Counted from the first letter of the stretch, positions 28,943 to 40,455 are shown. The stretch is 64,000 nt of DNA from Rouxiella sp. S1S-2 (GCF_009208105.1 NZ_WFKL01000001.1:124001-188000); one strand, 5' to 3'. A program made the numbers and translations. Notes: generated by a model not told the origin, from the sequence alone.

Positions 28943-29899
28943 TTAATTCACTTTCCGCTGATAATATTCAGCCAATGTTAATCCCACCGTGCGCTCGCTC
29001 AGCCAGCTGAAGAGCTGCTCTAAATCACGATAAAGTCCTTCAATATCTTGTTCATTTTTAAACGTCGGGCTTCCGCCTGGCATAAATTCCGACGAGTGCA
29101 GCATAAACTCAACGTAATCATGCCCCTGCGACAGACTCTTCGCCGCTACCTGCTTCATTTTCTCAAGATTTTCGCCCGAAGGGCGCAACCATAGCGCAGA
29201 AGGAGAGCGCTTTTTGCCGCGAAGCGCGTCATAACCTTGTTTCAAACCGTTCATTAACGGCGAGTGCTTGAGGTGGATGCTCATCGGCACTTCAAGCAGT
29301 GAGGACTTGCCGGGGCGGCAGATATCCTCGGCATCCATGAAATAGGCCTCACGCGGGAAATGTCGATAGTCCGTTCCCCCCTGACCATCAGGATTACCCG
29401 GTGAGAATGCCCAATTGACGTGCGGAGTCACCGAACAATCGACCTGATAACCGTACTCCACCAGCAACGAGGCATAATATTCATTAAACGCCCAACGCCC
29501 TGCACGATGACTGAGCATTTTAGTCTGAAAAGAGTCTTCCAGCAGCTTGGTCATATGGTCGACCTTGGCCCTAATAACATCTTTCGGATATTCAATTAGA
29601 TAGGGCTTATGTCGCCAATCATCAGGGGTCAACGGCTGGTGCGGCGGGCTGTACCACGCGTGCAGATGCATGCCGACTTCGCCCGTGCCGCGATGGATCA
29701 CGTCTTTTGCAAATTCAACGTACTGCGCATCCATTGCCATCTCATAGTTAGTGAGATAAACAGGTTTAAAGCCGTATTTCTCGCAAAGCGCCTGAAACCG
29801 CGGCAGGTAGCGAGTATTCTCGGTTGAGATGCTATCGTGATTCTGCCAAAGATTGTCGCCTTCGGTGTCGATCGTGATGATAAATGCTGGTTTAGTCAT
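28943..29899 (-). CDS. WabN-like LPS core deacetylase
   Basis: 318 residues with a polysaccharide-deacetylase (NodB-like) fold: TIDTEGDN (about 9-16, catalytic Asp and metal Asp/Glu), GMHLHAWYSPP (about 83-93, with metal His residues), SHRAGRWAFN (about 129-138) and a late EFMLHSSEFMPG motif (about 258-269). No signal peptide, so it acts in the cytoplasm. In Klebsiella, WabN removes the acetyl group from the GlcNAc added by WabH; a wabH homologue is present at 32332-33441, making this role likely. Start at ATG 29899 rather than 29938 for the family N-terminus MTKPAFIITID. Confidence 0.75.
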   Translation of the reverse strand: MTKPAFIITIDTEGDNLWQNHDSISTENTRYLPRFQALCEKYGFKPVYLTNYEMAMDAQYVEFAKDVIHRGTGEVGMHLHAWYSPPHQPLTPDDWRHKPYLIEYPKDVIRAKVDHMTKLLEDSFQTKMLSHRAGRWAFNEYYASLLVEYGYQVDCSVTPHVNWAFSPGNPDGQGGTDYRHFPREAYFMDAEDICRPGKSSLLEVPMSIHLKHSPLMNGLKQGYDALRGKKRSPSALWLRPSGENLEKMKQVAAKSLSQGHDYVEFMLHSSEFMPGGSPTFKNEQDIEGLYRDLEQLFSWLSERTVGLTLAEYYQRKVN

Positions 29900-30066
29900 A
29901 AAATGCTCAGTCAAAACGCAATGAAATTTTCTTGGCACAGCTCTGATTAATCGCCGTCATCCACAGGGGATGAACTAAAACTAATTCGTATTACGACAAC
30001 AATTAACTCATTCTGTTGTCTATTCTTTGGTATTTTTTAACCCATAGCAAGAACGGTCTCGAACAG

Positions 30067-30095
30067 TAGCCACATTCTTCAGGGTCCTTTAGAAT
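30067..30095 (+). promoter_or_regulatory. Predicted promoter of waaQ-wabG-wabH
   Basis: TAGCCA (30067-30072), 17-bp spacer, TAGAAT (30090-30095), about 30 bases ahead of waaQ in the divergent gap between the deacetylase and waaQ. No convincing RfaH ops element was found. Confidence 0.4.
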
Positions 30096-30126
30096 CTATC
30101 CCTAAATCCTTAAATAGCGATTAAAG

Positions 30127-31206
30127 ATGACACAGGTTTCAGCAACGACTATCACCTCACCGCCGCGGCGTATCCTTATTATCAAACTGCGTCATCACGG
30201 CGATATGTTGCTGACCACACCGGTTATCAATACGCTGCATCAGCATTATCCCGACGCCGAAATTGATATGTTGATGTACCTGGAAACCCGCGAGATGCTG
30301 GCCAGCCATCCGGCGCTGAGTCATCTTTTTACCATCGACCGGCAGTGGAAAAAACAGGGTGTGCGAGCGCACATGGCGCATGAAATCAAGCTGGCTCGCC
30401 AGCTGATGCATCGCAAATACGATTTGGTTATTAACCTTGCCGACCAGTGGCGTAGCGCGATTGTCACTCGTCTGACCGGCGCACCTACCCGACTTGGCTT
30501 TGCGTTTCCCAAACGTCAGGGCAAAGCCTGGCCTTTTTGTCACACGCAACTCGTGAGCACCGCGGGCCACGGCGCGCTGCACACCGTTGAGCAAAACCTC
30601 TCTATCTTATCCCGCCTCGGACTGACGCCTGCGGTGACACACGCCACCATGAGCTATTCAGCCGAGGATGAACGGGCTGTCAGCCAGTTATTGCACGAAA
30701 GTGGAATCAAGCTCCCTTTTATTGTGGTGCAACCGACCTCCCGCTGGTTTTTCAAATGCTGGACCGAAGAGAAAATGGCCGAGACCTTCCGTGCATTAGC
30801 CGCCAAAGGCTATCCAATTGTAGTCACGGCGGGACCCGACAAGCGCGAACTTGTGATGGTGGACAAAATTCTGGCGCTTTGCCCAGGCATCAACATTGTC
30901 TCGCTGGCCGGAAAGCTTTCGCTGCGCCAACTGGCGGCGCTAATTGATCAGGCCGCGCTGTTTATTGGCGTTGACTCCGTTCCAATGCATATGGCAGCCG
31001 CGCTGCAAACGCCGCTGATTGCGCTATTTGGCCCGTCAAAACTGACCTTCTGGAAGCCCTGGCAGGCACTTGGAGAAGTTATTTGGGCCGGGGATTTCGG
31101 TCCGCTGCCCGACCCCGACGACATTGATACACACACATCCGAACGCTACCTTGATGCCATTCCCGCCCAGGCAGTCATTGATGCGGCAGACAGGTTACTC
31201 CCATGA
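30127..31206 (+). CDS. waaQ: WaaQ, LPS heptosyltransferase III
   Basis: GT9 transferase that adds the branch heptose (Hep III) to Hep II of the inner core. It has 359 residues. ILIIKLRHHGDMLLTTPVINTLHQHYPDA (about 16-44) and the GVDSVPMHMAAALQTPLIALFGPS stretch (about 279-302) are typical of WaaQ. HSE-like TSRWFFKCWTEEKMAE (about 203-218) binds the nucleotide. The stop overlaps the wabG start by 4 bases. It begins a three-gene run waaQ-wabG-wabH. Confidence 0.93.
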   Translation: MTQVSATTITSPPRRILIIKLRHHGDMLLTTPVINTLHQHYPDAEIDMLMYLETREMLASHPALSHLFTIDRQWKKQGVRAHMAHEIKLARQLMHRKYDLVINLADQWRSAIVTRLTGAPTRLGFAFPKRQGKAWPFCHTQLVSTAGHGALHTVEQNLSILSRLGLTPAVTHATMSYSAEDERAVSQLLHESGIKLPFIVVQPTSRWFFKCWTEEKMAETFRALAAKGYPIVVTAGPDKRELVMVDKILALCPGINIVSLAGKLSLRQLAALIDQAALFIGVDSVPMHMAAALQTPLIALFGPSKLTFWKPWQALGEVIWAGDFGPLPDPDDIDTHTSERYLDAIPAQAVIDAADRLLP

Positions 31207-32330
31207 AGCATTTCAGACTGGCGCTGGTGCGCCAAAAATATCGCCCAGACGGTGGTGCAGAACGCTTTGTTTCACGCGCGCTTGAAGCACTGGAAAACCA
31301 TGACCTCGAACTAAACGTCATCACCCGCCAGTGGCAGGGCGAGATTAAACCGGGTTGGAAAGTGCATATCTGTGACCCGTGGAAGCTTGGGCGCATCAGT
31401 CGCGAGCGCGGTTTTGCCCACGCCGCGCGCAGCCTGTGGCAGAAAGAGTCCTTTGACTTGGTACAGAGCCATGAGCGAATCCCCGGCTGTGACCTGTATC
31501 GTGCGGGTGACGGCGTACATCGACGCTGGCTAGAGCAGCGCGCCCGCGTTCTTCCCGGCTGGAAGGCAAAACAGCTTTTTAGTGACCGCTACCACCGATA
31601 CGTGATGCAGTCCGAGCAGCAAATGTATGCCGCACCGGAGCTAAAGGCGGTCATTTGCAACGCCGAGATGGTTAAACAGGAAATCATCAGCGAGTTTGGT
31701 GTACCCGCAGAAAAAATTCGGGTTATTTATAACGCCATCGACAGCCAAACATTCTTGCCGCCGAGCGAAGCACAACGCAGCGTTTTACGTGCCCGTTATC
31801 AGGTCCCCACCGAGGCAACCTGCCTGATTTACGTAGGGTCGGGCTTTGAGCGTAAAGGTTTGGATGCGGCAATAAAAGCCATTGCCAATACCGATCGCCA
31901 CCTGCTGGTCGTGGGTAAAGATAAAGATGAAAAACACTATCGAGCGCTTTGTGCAACGTTAGGCTGTACGAATCGTGTACATTTCTTTGGGATGCAGACC
32001 TCGACGCTGGACTTTTACCAAATGGCCGACGGGCTGCTGTTGCCAACACTTTACGATCCGTTCCCGAATGTCATTCTGGAAGCGATGGCCTGCGGACTGC
32101 CGGTGATTACGACGCCAACCTGCGGCGGTTCCGAGTTTATCGTTCAAGGCGTTAACGGTTATGTATGCGATGCACTCGACGTAGCCGCGTTGCAGATGGC
32201 CGTTATGTCACTGCCAAAACAGGCTTTAGGATCGGCAGAGGGCGAAAAAGCGCGCGAAAGAATTATTGACTGCTCACCGCAGCGGCTTTCGGCACAGCTT
32301 ATTTCACTGTATCAGGAGTTGGTGGGCTGA
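31203..32330 (+). CDS. wabG: WabG-type core glycosyltransferase (GT4)
   Basis: 375 residues, GT4/GT-B family. The N-terminus RQKYRPDGGAERFVSRALEAL (about 10-30) and the C-terminal EX7E motif region LYDPFPNVILEAMACGLPVITT (about 283-304) place it with WaaG/WabG. In Klebsiella and Serratia, WabG transfers galacturonic acid to Hep II of the core; waaQ-wabG-wabH order supports that over WaaG (glucosyltransferase), but donor specificity cannot be read from sequence. It overlaps waaQ by four bases, and wabH begins two bases after its stop. Confidence 0.85.
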   Translation: MKHFRLALVRQKYRPDGGAERFVSRALEALENHDLELNVITRQWQGEIKPGWKVHICDPWKLGRISRERGFAHAARSLWQKESFDLVQSHERIPGCDLYRAGDGVHRRWLEQRARVLPGWKAKQLFSDRYHRYVMQSEQQMYAAPELKAVICNAEMVKQEIISEFGVPAEKIRVIYNAIDSQTFLPPSEAQRSVLRARYQVPTEATCLIYVGSGFERKGLDAAIKAIANTDRHLLVVGKDKDEKHYRALCATLGCTNRVHFFGMQTSTLDFYQMADGLLLPTLYDPFPNVILEAMACGLPVITTPTCGGSEFIVQGVNGYVCDALDVAALQMAVMSLPKQALGSAEGEKARERIIDCSPQRLSAQLISLYQELVG

Positions 32331-32331
32331 T

Positions 32332-33441
32332 ATGCGTATTCTCTTTGTTATTGATGGCCTGCCCGGTGGTGGCGCAGAAAAAGTGGTGCTGACGCTGGCC
32401 GAGGGATTGTTACAGCAGGGGCACCACGTCTCGTTGTTTTCACTGCGCGACGTTTGCCAATATTCTCTGCCTGCCGGCCTGAATTATGTCGTCATTAAAG
32501 ACCAGAGTCGTTCGCCGTGGCGCAAGCTCACAGAGTTGTCACGCCGTTCCGCACAGTTAGACAAGGCCCTGCGCAAGACCGATGCGTTTGATTTGGTCTT
32601 ATCGAACCTGCATAAAACCGACCGTATCGTCGCCAAAAGCCGAGTGTTGGACTTTAAAAAAGTCTGGTTTTGCCTGCACGGCATGTTCTCAACCTCGTAT
32701 CTTGGCCATCGCACCGGCTTTGATCGCTGGTTGAAGCAGCAAAAAATCAAATCTGTGTACCACAATCGCAATGTGGTGGCCGTTTCCCGCGCCGTCGCCA
32801 ATGACATCGAGCAGCAGTTTGGCCTGCGCCTTTCGCAGCTTGAGGTGATTTATAACCCTTTCGATATTGATGCCATTCGTGCCGCTGGCGAGCAGCCTTG
32901 TGAAATGGCCGGTCAGCCTTACCTCATCCACGTCGGCCGTTTTCATGAGAACAAACGACACGACCGACTGATTGAAGCCTATGCAAAAAGCGGCGTAACG
33001 GCGCCTTTGCTGCTGCTGGGTCAGGGCAAGCCGGAGCAAACTGAAAAGCTAAAAGCGCTGGCCGAGAAATTTGGCGTAGCAGAACGGGTTATATTCAAAG
33101 GTTTTCAGTCCAACCCTTATCCCTATGTGCGCCACGCATCGCAGCTGATTCTAAGTTCGGACAGCGAAGGATTTGGCAACGTGCTTGTCGAAGCTTTATT
33201 GCTTGATACACCGGCCGTTAGCACCCGCTGCCCCGGCGGTCCGGCTGAAATCCTCACTGGCGAACTGGCGCGCGGACTTGCCGACCTGAATACCGCCGCA
33301 TTGGCCGATACCATTAAGGATATTTATAACAATCCGCCGGAAATAGACCAACAGCAGTTGACTCATTTCGGGATAGTGCCCATCTGCGAACAATACGCAG
33401 CGCTGGCAACCGGCAAGGGAGCCGAGGGCGAAGGAGGATAA
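32332..33441 (+). CDS. wabH: WabH-type N-acetylglucosaminyltransferase (GT4)
   Basis: 369 residues, GT4 family: FVIDGLPGGGAEKVVLTLAEGLLQQGH (about 5-31), HVGRFHENKRHDRLIEAYAKSG (about 203-224) and the EX7E donor site SSDSEGFGNVLVEALLLDTPAVST (about 281-304). In Klebsiella, WabH adds GlcNAc to the GalA placed by WabG; the WabN-like deacetylase nearby would convert it to GlcN. Start at ATG 32332 (the frame opens at 32266 inside wabG). The last twelve residues are Gly/Glu-rich and look poorly conserved, possibly a variable tail. Confidence 0.82.
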   Translation: MRILFVIDGLPGGGAEKVVLTLAEGLLQQGHHVSLFSLRDVCQYSLPAGLNYVVIKDQSRSPWRKLTELSRRSAQLDKALRKTDAFDLVLSNLHKTDRIVAKSRVLDFKKVWFCLHGMFSTSYLGHRTGFDRWLKQQKIKSVYHNRNVVAVSRAVANDIEQQFGLRLSQLEVIYNPFDIDAIRAAGEQPCEMAGQPYLIHVGRFHENKRHDRLIEAYAKSGVTAPLLLLGQGKPEQTEKLKALAEKFGVAERVIFKGFQSNPYPYVRHASQLILSSDSEGFGNVLVEALLLDTPAVSTRCPGGPAEILTGELARGLADLNTAALADTIKDIYNNPPEIDQQQLTHFGIVPICEQYAALATGKGAEGEGG

Positions 33442-33443
33442 AA

Positions 33444-33473
33444 ATGATAGCTTTGGATGGGGTAACTATTTAG
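33444..33473 (+). CDS. Nine-codon mini-ORF with a strong ribosome site ahead of waaA
   Basis: ATG-ATA-GCT-TTG-GAT-GGG-GTA-ACT-ATT-TAG, preceded at 33431-33437 by aaggagg at ideal spacing. It begins two bases after the wabH stop and ends 35 bases before waaA. It could be a leader that couples translation of waaA, or the remnant start of a lost gene. Expression is unproven. Confidence 0.3.
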   Translation: MIALDGVTI

Positions 33474-33507
33474 AATTCGGCCTTTACCCTTAGATTTTAC
33501 GGATATT

Positions 33508-34785
33508 ATGTTACAAACGCTGTATACCGTTCTTCTTTACCTCATCCAGCCGCTTATTTGGGTTCGTCTCTGGATGCGTGGTCGGAAAGCGCCGCTCTAT
33601 CGTAAAAGATGGGCGGAGCGCTATGGATTCTGCCAGGGTAAAGTCGTGGCGGACGGCATTATGTTGCATTCAGTTTCCGTCGGTGAAACGCTGGCCGCGG
33701 TTCCTTTGGTACGGGCACTGCGCCATCGTTATCCTTATTTGCCCATTACGGTCACCACCATGACGCCTACCGGCTCAGAACGCGCGGTATCGGCTTTTGG
33801 TAAAGACGTCAGTCACGTTTATCTGCCTTACGACCTTCCGAGTTCAATTAACCGTTTCCTTGACCAAGTTCGCCCTAAGCTGGTGATCATCATGGAAACC
33901 GAGCTGTGGCCGAATCTGATTACCGCGCTACATCAGCGTGAAATTCCACTGGTTATCGCCAATGCACGCCTGTCAGCCCGCTCTGCCAAGGGCTATGGCA
34001 AGTTAGGCAAATTTATTCAGGGCGTGATGAAAAAAATCACCCTCATCGCGGCGCAAAACGCTGAAGACGGTGAACGCTTTGTCTCACTGGGGCTGAAACG
34101 CTCCCATCTTGCGGTAACCGGCAGCCTGAAATTCGATATTTCCGTCACCCCAGAGCTTGCCGCACGTGCGCTGACCCTGCGCAGCCAGTGGGCTTCGCGT
34201 CGCCAGGTGTGGATAGCCACCAGCACACACGATGGTGAAGAAGCGATTCTGCTCGCCGCGCATCGTGAACTGTTAAAAACTTTCCCTACTCTGCTGCTGA
34301 TTTTAGTCCCGCGCCATCCTGAACGCTTCCCCGTTGCCTGTGACCTGACTAAAAAGGCAGGCATGACATTTATCCAGCGCAGCACCGGCGAAGTGCCTTC
34401 GGCACAAACGCAGGTGGTGATCGGCGATACGATGGGTGAACTGATGCTGCTTTACGGCATTGCCGATATCGCCTTTGTTGGCGGCAGTCTGGTAGAGCGC
34501 GGTGGGCATAATCCTCTTGAGGCTGCGGCGCACGCTATTCCGGTATTAATGGGTCCGCACACCTTTAACTTTAAAGACATCTGCGCCAAGCTGGCTCAGG
34601 CAGACGGGCTGATAACCGTGAATGACAGTCCCTCTCTGGTCAAAGAAATTTCAACCCTGCTGACCGATGAGGACTATCGTTTGTACTATGGCCGCCATGC
34701 GGTTGACGTATTGCGTCAGAATCAGGGCGCACTGCAGCGCCTGCTGCAACTGATGGAGCCTCATCTTCCACCGCGGAGTCACTAA
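33508..34785 (+). CDS. waaA: WaaA (KdtA), Kdo transferase
   Basis: Transfers Kdo from CMP-Kdo to lipid IVA, the essential first core step, at the inner face of the inner membrane. It has 425 residues, equal to E. coli WaaA. An N-terminal membrane anchor (about 4-22), HSVSVGETLAAVPLVRALRHRYP (about 54-76) with the catalytic Glu, METELWPNLI (about 129-138) and the C-terminal FVGGSLVERGGHNPLEAAAHAIPVLMGP (about 326-353) are the GT30 signatures. waaE follows after 3 bases. Confidence 0.97.
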   Translation: MLQTLYTVLLYLIQPLIWVRLWMRGRKAPLYRKRWAERYGFCQGKVVADGIMLHSVSVGETLAAVPLVRALRHRYPYLPITVTTMTPTGSERAVSAFGKDVSHVYLPYDLPSSINRFLDQVRPKLVIIMETELWPNLITALHQREIPLVIANARLSARSAKGYGKLGKFIQGVMKKITLIAAQNAEDGERFVSLGLKRSHLAVTGSLKFDISVTPELAARALTLRSQWASRRQVWIATSTHDGEEAILLAAHRELLKTFPTLLLILVPRHPERFPVACDLTKKAGMTFIQRSTGEVPSAQTQVVIGDTMGELMLLYGIADIAFVGGSLVERGGHNPLEAAAHAIPVLMGPHTFNFKDICAKLAQADGLITVNDSPSLVKEISTLLTDEDYRLYYGRHAVDVLRQNQGALQRLLQLMEPHLPPRSH

Positions 34786-34788
34786 AGT

Positions 34789-36859
<2,071 letters not shown>

Positions 36860-36894
36860 GAAATATTCCTAAAGCCATGAATGTGCGATGTAGT

Positions 36895-36933
36895 GTAGCC
36901 AACGCCGCTACAGCTTCAAGTACGAAGGGGAAT
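36895..36933. repeat. Fragment of an ERIC-like repeat near mutM
   Basis: gtagccaacgccgctacagc followed by ttcaagtacgaagggg resembles the right arm of the short repeat at 2671-2702 (ggctaacgtcgctgcaact, then tcaagaacgaagg). A solo arm upstream of mutM, next to the rpmG terminator. Confidence 0.5.
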
Positions 36934-36941
36934 TTGGGGCA

Positions 36942-36970
36942 TAAAAAAACCCAGCCGGAGCCGGGTTTTT
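36942..36970 (-). terminator. Terminator of rpmBG
   Basis: Stem aaaaccc(a)gc / gc(c)gggtttt with one mismatch and T runs on both strands. It ends the rpmB-rpmG operon on the minus strand. Confidence 0.8.
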
Positions 36971-36985
36971 ATTAATCCGCTAAAA

Positions 36986-37156
<171 letters not shown>

Positions 37157-37169
37157 TCAGTTCCTTTCC

Positions 37170-37424
<255 letters not shown>

Positions 37425-37475
37425 TCAAATCAGCTCGAGCTTCGTATAGGGTATGGCCGCCTCGTCAGGCTTTGA

Positions 37476-37597
37476 GAGCCCATCTCAGCAAACTCCACTG
37501 AGAACCGACTCACTGTCGTCGGGTAAAAACCATAAATCATCAGGTTAATCCTATCATCGTGAAGATGTTAGGTATTGAAACCTGCTGAGATAGGCTC
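37476..37597 (-). promoter_or_regulatory. Long-range inverted repeat in the rpmB leader
   Basis: GAGCCCATCTCAGCA (37476-37490) and TGCTGAGATAGGCTC (37583-37597) pair over 15 positions with one T/C difference that still allows G-U in RNA. They enclose 92 nt with a smaller stem ccgac / gtcgg (37505-37522). This could be a leader structure controlling L28/L33 synthesis. Confidence 0.5.
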
Positions 37598-37631
37598 TTA
37601 ACGCCAAACCCAAGATTCTCAAAGGTGGCGT

Positions 37632-37660
37632 AGTATACGCTCTAGAGCGTAAGTGCTCAA
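37632..37660 (-). promoter_or_regulatory. Promoter of rpmBG
   Basis: On the minus strand TTGAGC, 17-bp spacer, TATACT: close to consensus with optimal spacing. Start point near 37625. Confidence 0.75.
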
Positions 37661-37704
37661 GTCCCGAACAGCTAAAGATCCCTCGGGATCTTTAAAAAAT
37701 AAGT

Positions 37705-38385
37705 CTAAATCCAACCACGCTCGGCAAAAGAGACCGTTTCTCCGCCACCTACGACAAAATGATCGAGTACGCGGATGTCTAGCAGTTGGCACGCTTTTAT
37801 TATCTGTTCGGTTACCCTTTTGTCCGCAAAACTCGGTTCTGCTTTGCCGGACGGGTGATTATGCGCCAGAATCAGCGCCGTCGCATTAACCTTCATCGCT
37901 TCGCGCACAATTTCACGCGGATGAATCTCAACGCTGCTAATGGTACCAGCAAACATCTCCTCATGGCGAATAACACGGTGTTGATTGTCTAGAAAAAGTA
38001 CTAAAAACACCTCTCGCTCGCGATGAGACAGTAAATTCTGTAAAAACTGACGGGTGATAAAAGGATTGAGCAACACATTTTCGCATGCAAGTTGCTCCGC
38101 ATAACGCCGCTGGCTGAGTTCCGTAACCGCCGAGAGCTGCGCAAATTTAGCTGCCCCCATCCCGTGAAATCCAATAATCGTGTTGTAATCGGCAGCCAAA
38201 ATTTCATAAATAGACCCAAAGTGCGCCACCAGGCTTTCAGCTAAAGCCATCACGTTCATTCCACGCACGCCGGTGCGTAGAAAAATGGCCAGCAGCTCGC
38301 AGTCCGATAAACTCGAGGCTCCCATTTCGATCAGTTTTTCTCTGGGACCTTCCCCTTCCTGCCAGATTTTTTTATTGTTGTTCAT
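37705..38385 (-). CDS. radC: RadC (YicR), JAMM-motif protein
   Basis: 226 residues (E. coli 222). N-terminal helix-hairpin-helix part (about 1-100) and a C-terminal RadC/JAMM domain with the metal motif HNHPSG (about 172-177) followed by a downstream Asp. The old link to DNA repair is doubtful for E. coli; related proteins occur near mobile elements, but this copy sits in the conserved coaBC-rpmB position. It is divergent from coaBC. Confidence 0.94.
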   Translation of the reverse strand: MNNNKKIWQEGEGPREKLIEMGASSLSDCELLAIFLRTGVRGMNVMALAESLVAHFGSIYEILAADYNTIIGFHGMGAAKFAQLSAVTELSQRRYAEQLACENVLLNPFITRQFLQNLLSHREREVFLVLFLDNQHRVIRHEEMFAGTISSVEIHPREIVREAMKVNATALILAHNHPSGKAEPSFADKRVTEQIIKACQLLDIRVLDHFVVGGGETVSFAERGWI

Positions 38386-38570
38386 CCCCCACTCCTTGTG
38401 AACCAGGATTGTGGCATAGCCTGATAAGCGAGGGTTTAGGCGAAATATTTCCCTGCGAGACCTCTCGCAAAATGAGAGAACGGTATCCTTAATAACGAAA
38501 CCGTATAGCTGTCATGAATGAGCATTATGCTAAAATATCGCCTCATTGGACTTTCAATCGGACAACCATA

Positions 38571-39785
38571 ATGACGGGAATTTCCGGCAAACACATTGTG
38601 CTTGGCGTCAGTGGCGGCATAGCGGCCTACAAAGCACCCGAGCTGGTACGGCGTCTACGCGATCGCGGCGCACAAGTGCGAGTGGTAATGACAGAAGCAG
38701 CAAAAGCCTTCATTACGCCACTCAGCCTGCAGGCCGTTTCTGGCTATCCCGTATCAGATTCCCTGCTCGACCCGGCTGCCGAGGCGGCGATGGGCCATAT
38801 AGAACTGGGGAAATGGGCCGACCTCGTCATTATTGCGCCTGCTACCGCTGATTTAATGGCACGAATGAACGCAGGCATGGCCAATGATCTCCTGACCACG
38901 GTTTGTCTGGCGACAGCCGCACCCATTGCGGTTGTTCCGGCAATGAACCAGCAAATGTACCGCGCAACGGTCACCCAGGAAAATTTGCACCAGCTGTCTG
39001 CAAGAGGCACTCTGCTGTGGGGGCCGGACGAAGGCAGCCAGGCCTGTGGCGACGTGGGTCCCGGCCGCATGCTTGACCCGATGGTGATTGTCGGCATGGC
39101 GGTTGAACACTTTTCGCCGCGCCTCGACCTGCAGCATCTTAAGATTATGGTTACCGCCGGACCCACCCGTGAAGCGCTGGACCCCGTTCGCTACATCAGT
39201 AATCACAGCTCGGGAAGAATGGGTTTTGCCATTGCCGAAGCGGCTGCAAAACGCGGTGCGCAGGTTACGCTGGTGAGCGGTCCCGTTTCGCTACCCACGC
39301 CGCACAATGTGGCACGAATTGACGTCACCACCGCGCTCGAAATGCAAGCGGCCGTTAATCACAGCGTAACTTCTCAGCATATTTTCATTTCCTGCGCCGC
39401 AGTGGCAGACTATCGTGCTACAACGATTGCCGATGAGAAGATTAAAAAGCAAGGTGATGAAATTACTCTGAAAATGGTCAAAAATCCGGATATTGTTGCC
39501 GGCGTTGGCGCCCTGAAAGAGCATCGCCCATATGTCGTAGGATTTGCCGCTGAAACCCAGAATGTGGAAGAATACGCCCAACAAAAACGTATCAGGAAGA
39601 ATATTGACCTGATATGCGCAAATGATGTTTCACTTGCCGGGCATGGTTTTAATAGCGATACCAATGCCTTGCATCTTTTTTGGCAAAATGGAGATCTGCG
39701 TTTACCCCTTAGTGATAAACAGCAGCTTGGCCAAGATTTACTAAACGAGATTGTCAGCCGTTATGATGAAAAAAATAGACGTTAA
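38571..39785 (+). CDS. coaBC: CoaBC (Dfp), phosphopantothenoylcysteine decarboxylase/synthetase
   Basis: Bifunctional CoA enzyme, 404 residues (E. coli 406). The N-terminal CoaC flavoprotein domain (1-190) has [10 protein letters not shown], the catalytic His in [13 protein letters not shown] (about 75), PAMNQQMY (about 123-130) and the Cys of [13 protein letters not shown] (about 158). The C-terminal CoaB domain (190-404) has [19 protein letters not shown] and the KNPDIV loop. Start at ATG 38571, not the frame start at 38514, to fit the family. It overlaps dut by 23 bases. Confidence 0.96.
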   Translation: MTGISGKHIVLGVSGGIAAYKAPELVRRLRDRGAQVRVVMTEAAKAFITPLSLQAVSGYPVSDSLLDPAAEAAMGHIELGKWADLVIIAPATADLMARMNAGMANDLLTTVCLATAAPIAVVPAMNQQMYRATVTQENLHQLSARGTLLWGPDEGSQACGDVGPGRMLDPMVIVGMAVEHFSPRLDLQHLKIMVTAGPTREALDPVRYISNHSSGRMGFAIAEAAAKRGAQVTLVSGPVSLPTPHNVARIDVTTALEMQAAVNHSVTSQHIFISCAAVADYRATTIADEKIKKQGDEITLKMVKNPDIVAGVGALKEHRPYVVGFAAETQNVEEYAQQKRIRKNIDLICANDVSLAGHGFNSDTNALHLFWQNGDLRLPLSDKQQLGQDLLNEIVSRYDEKNRR

Positions 39786-40221
39786 GATCCTTGATTCGCG
39801 CATTGGCAAAGATTTTCCTTTGCCAACTTACGCCACACCGGGTTCTGCAGGCCTGGACTTACGTGCTGTTCTGGATACCGCCGTTGAGCTGCATCCGGGT
39901 GAAACCACTCTGCTGCCTACGGGTCTGGCTATCCATATCGGTGATGCCAATCTGGCAGCGGTTATCCTGCCTCGTTCAGGCCTGGGCCACAAACACGGCG
40001 TTGTGCTAGGTAACCTGGTTGGTCTCATTGATTCAGACTATCAGGGTCAATTGATGGTTTCAGTCTGGAATCGTGGGCAAACTACCTTCACGATTGAACC
40101 GGGCGAGCGCATTGCCCAGATGGTATTCGTGCCTGTTGTGCAGGCTGAATTCAATCTGGTAGAAGACTTTTCTAACAGCGAACGCGGCGAAGGTGGCTTT
40201 GGTCACTCAGGACGCCAGTAA
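39763..40221 (+). CDS. dut: Dut, dUTP pyrophosphatase
   Basis: Trimeric enzyme that cleaves dUTP to dUMP, keeping uracil out of DNA. It has 152 residues, the E. coli length. The five dUTPase motifs are present: [26 protein letters not shown] (catalytic Asp), [10 protein letters not shown] and the C-terminal [11 protein letters not shown] loop. The start lies inside coaBC; two ATG codons in tandem (39763, 39766) leave one residue of doubt. Confidence 0.97.
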   Translation: MMKKIDVKILDSRIGKDFPLPTYATPGSAGLDLRAVLDTAVELHPGETTLLPTGLAIHIGDANLAAVILPRSGLGHKHGVVLGNLVGLIDSDYQGQLMVSVWNRGQTTFTIEPGERIAQMVFVPVVQAEFNLVEDFSNSERGEGGFGHSGRQ

Positions 40222-40223
40222 GA

Positions 40224-40268
40224 ATCTGTTCAACATCGCGGTGCAGGGCCGCAGGATATTGAACAGAT
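40224..40268. repeat. Inverted repeat between dut and slmA
   Basis: atctgttcaa / ttgaacagat, 10 bp perfect, enclosing a second stem gcgg / ccgc. It begins at the dut stop and is followed by an AT-rich stretch. It may end dut transcripts or protect them. Confidence 0.5.
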
Positions 40269-40455
40269 CCTTATTTATATCAAACCGATACAATAAAAAA
40301 TTACTGATACCCTACCGCTTTTAACCCGCTGGGCTCACTGCCCGTGTCTGATTAAAAGCCAAAGGTCGATAAGCCGCAAAATCTGATGATTGAAGCGGCA
40401 ATTGTGCGGTTTTTTTATATTTTTAAGCCGTTTTTTAGCAAGGGTCTATTCAGAC

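Noticed and set aside
29940-30126. Possible RfaH ops/JUMPstart element upstream of waaQ
   Set aside because: Only gaacagtag resembles the end of the ggcggtag core; too poor a match to claim.
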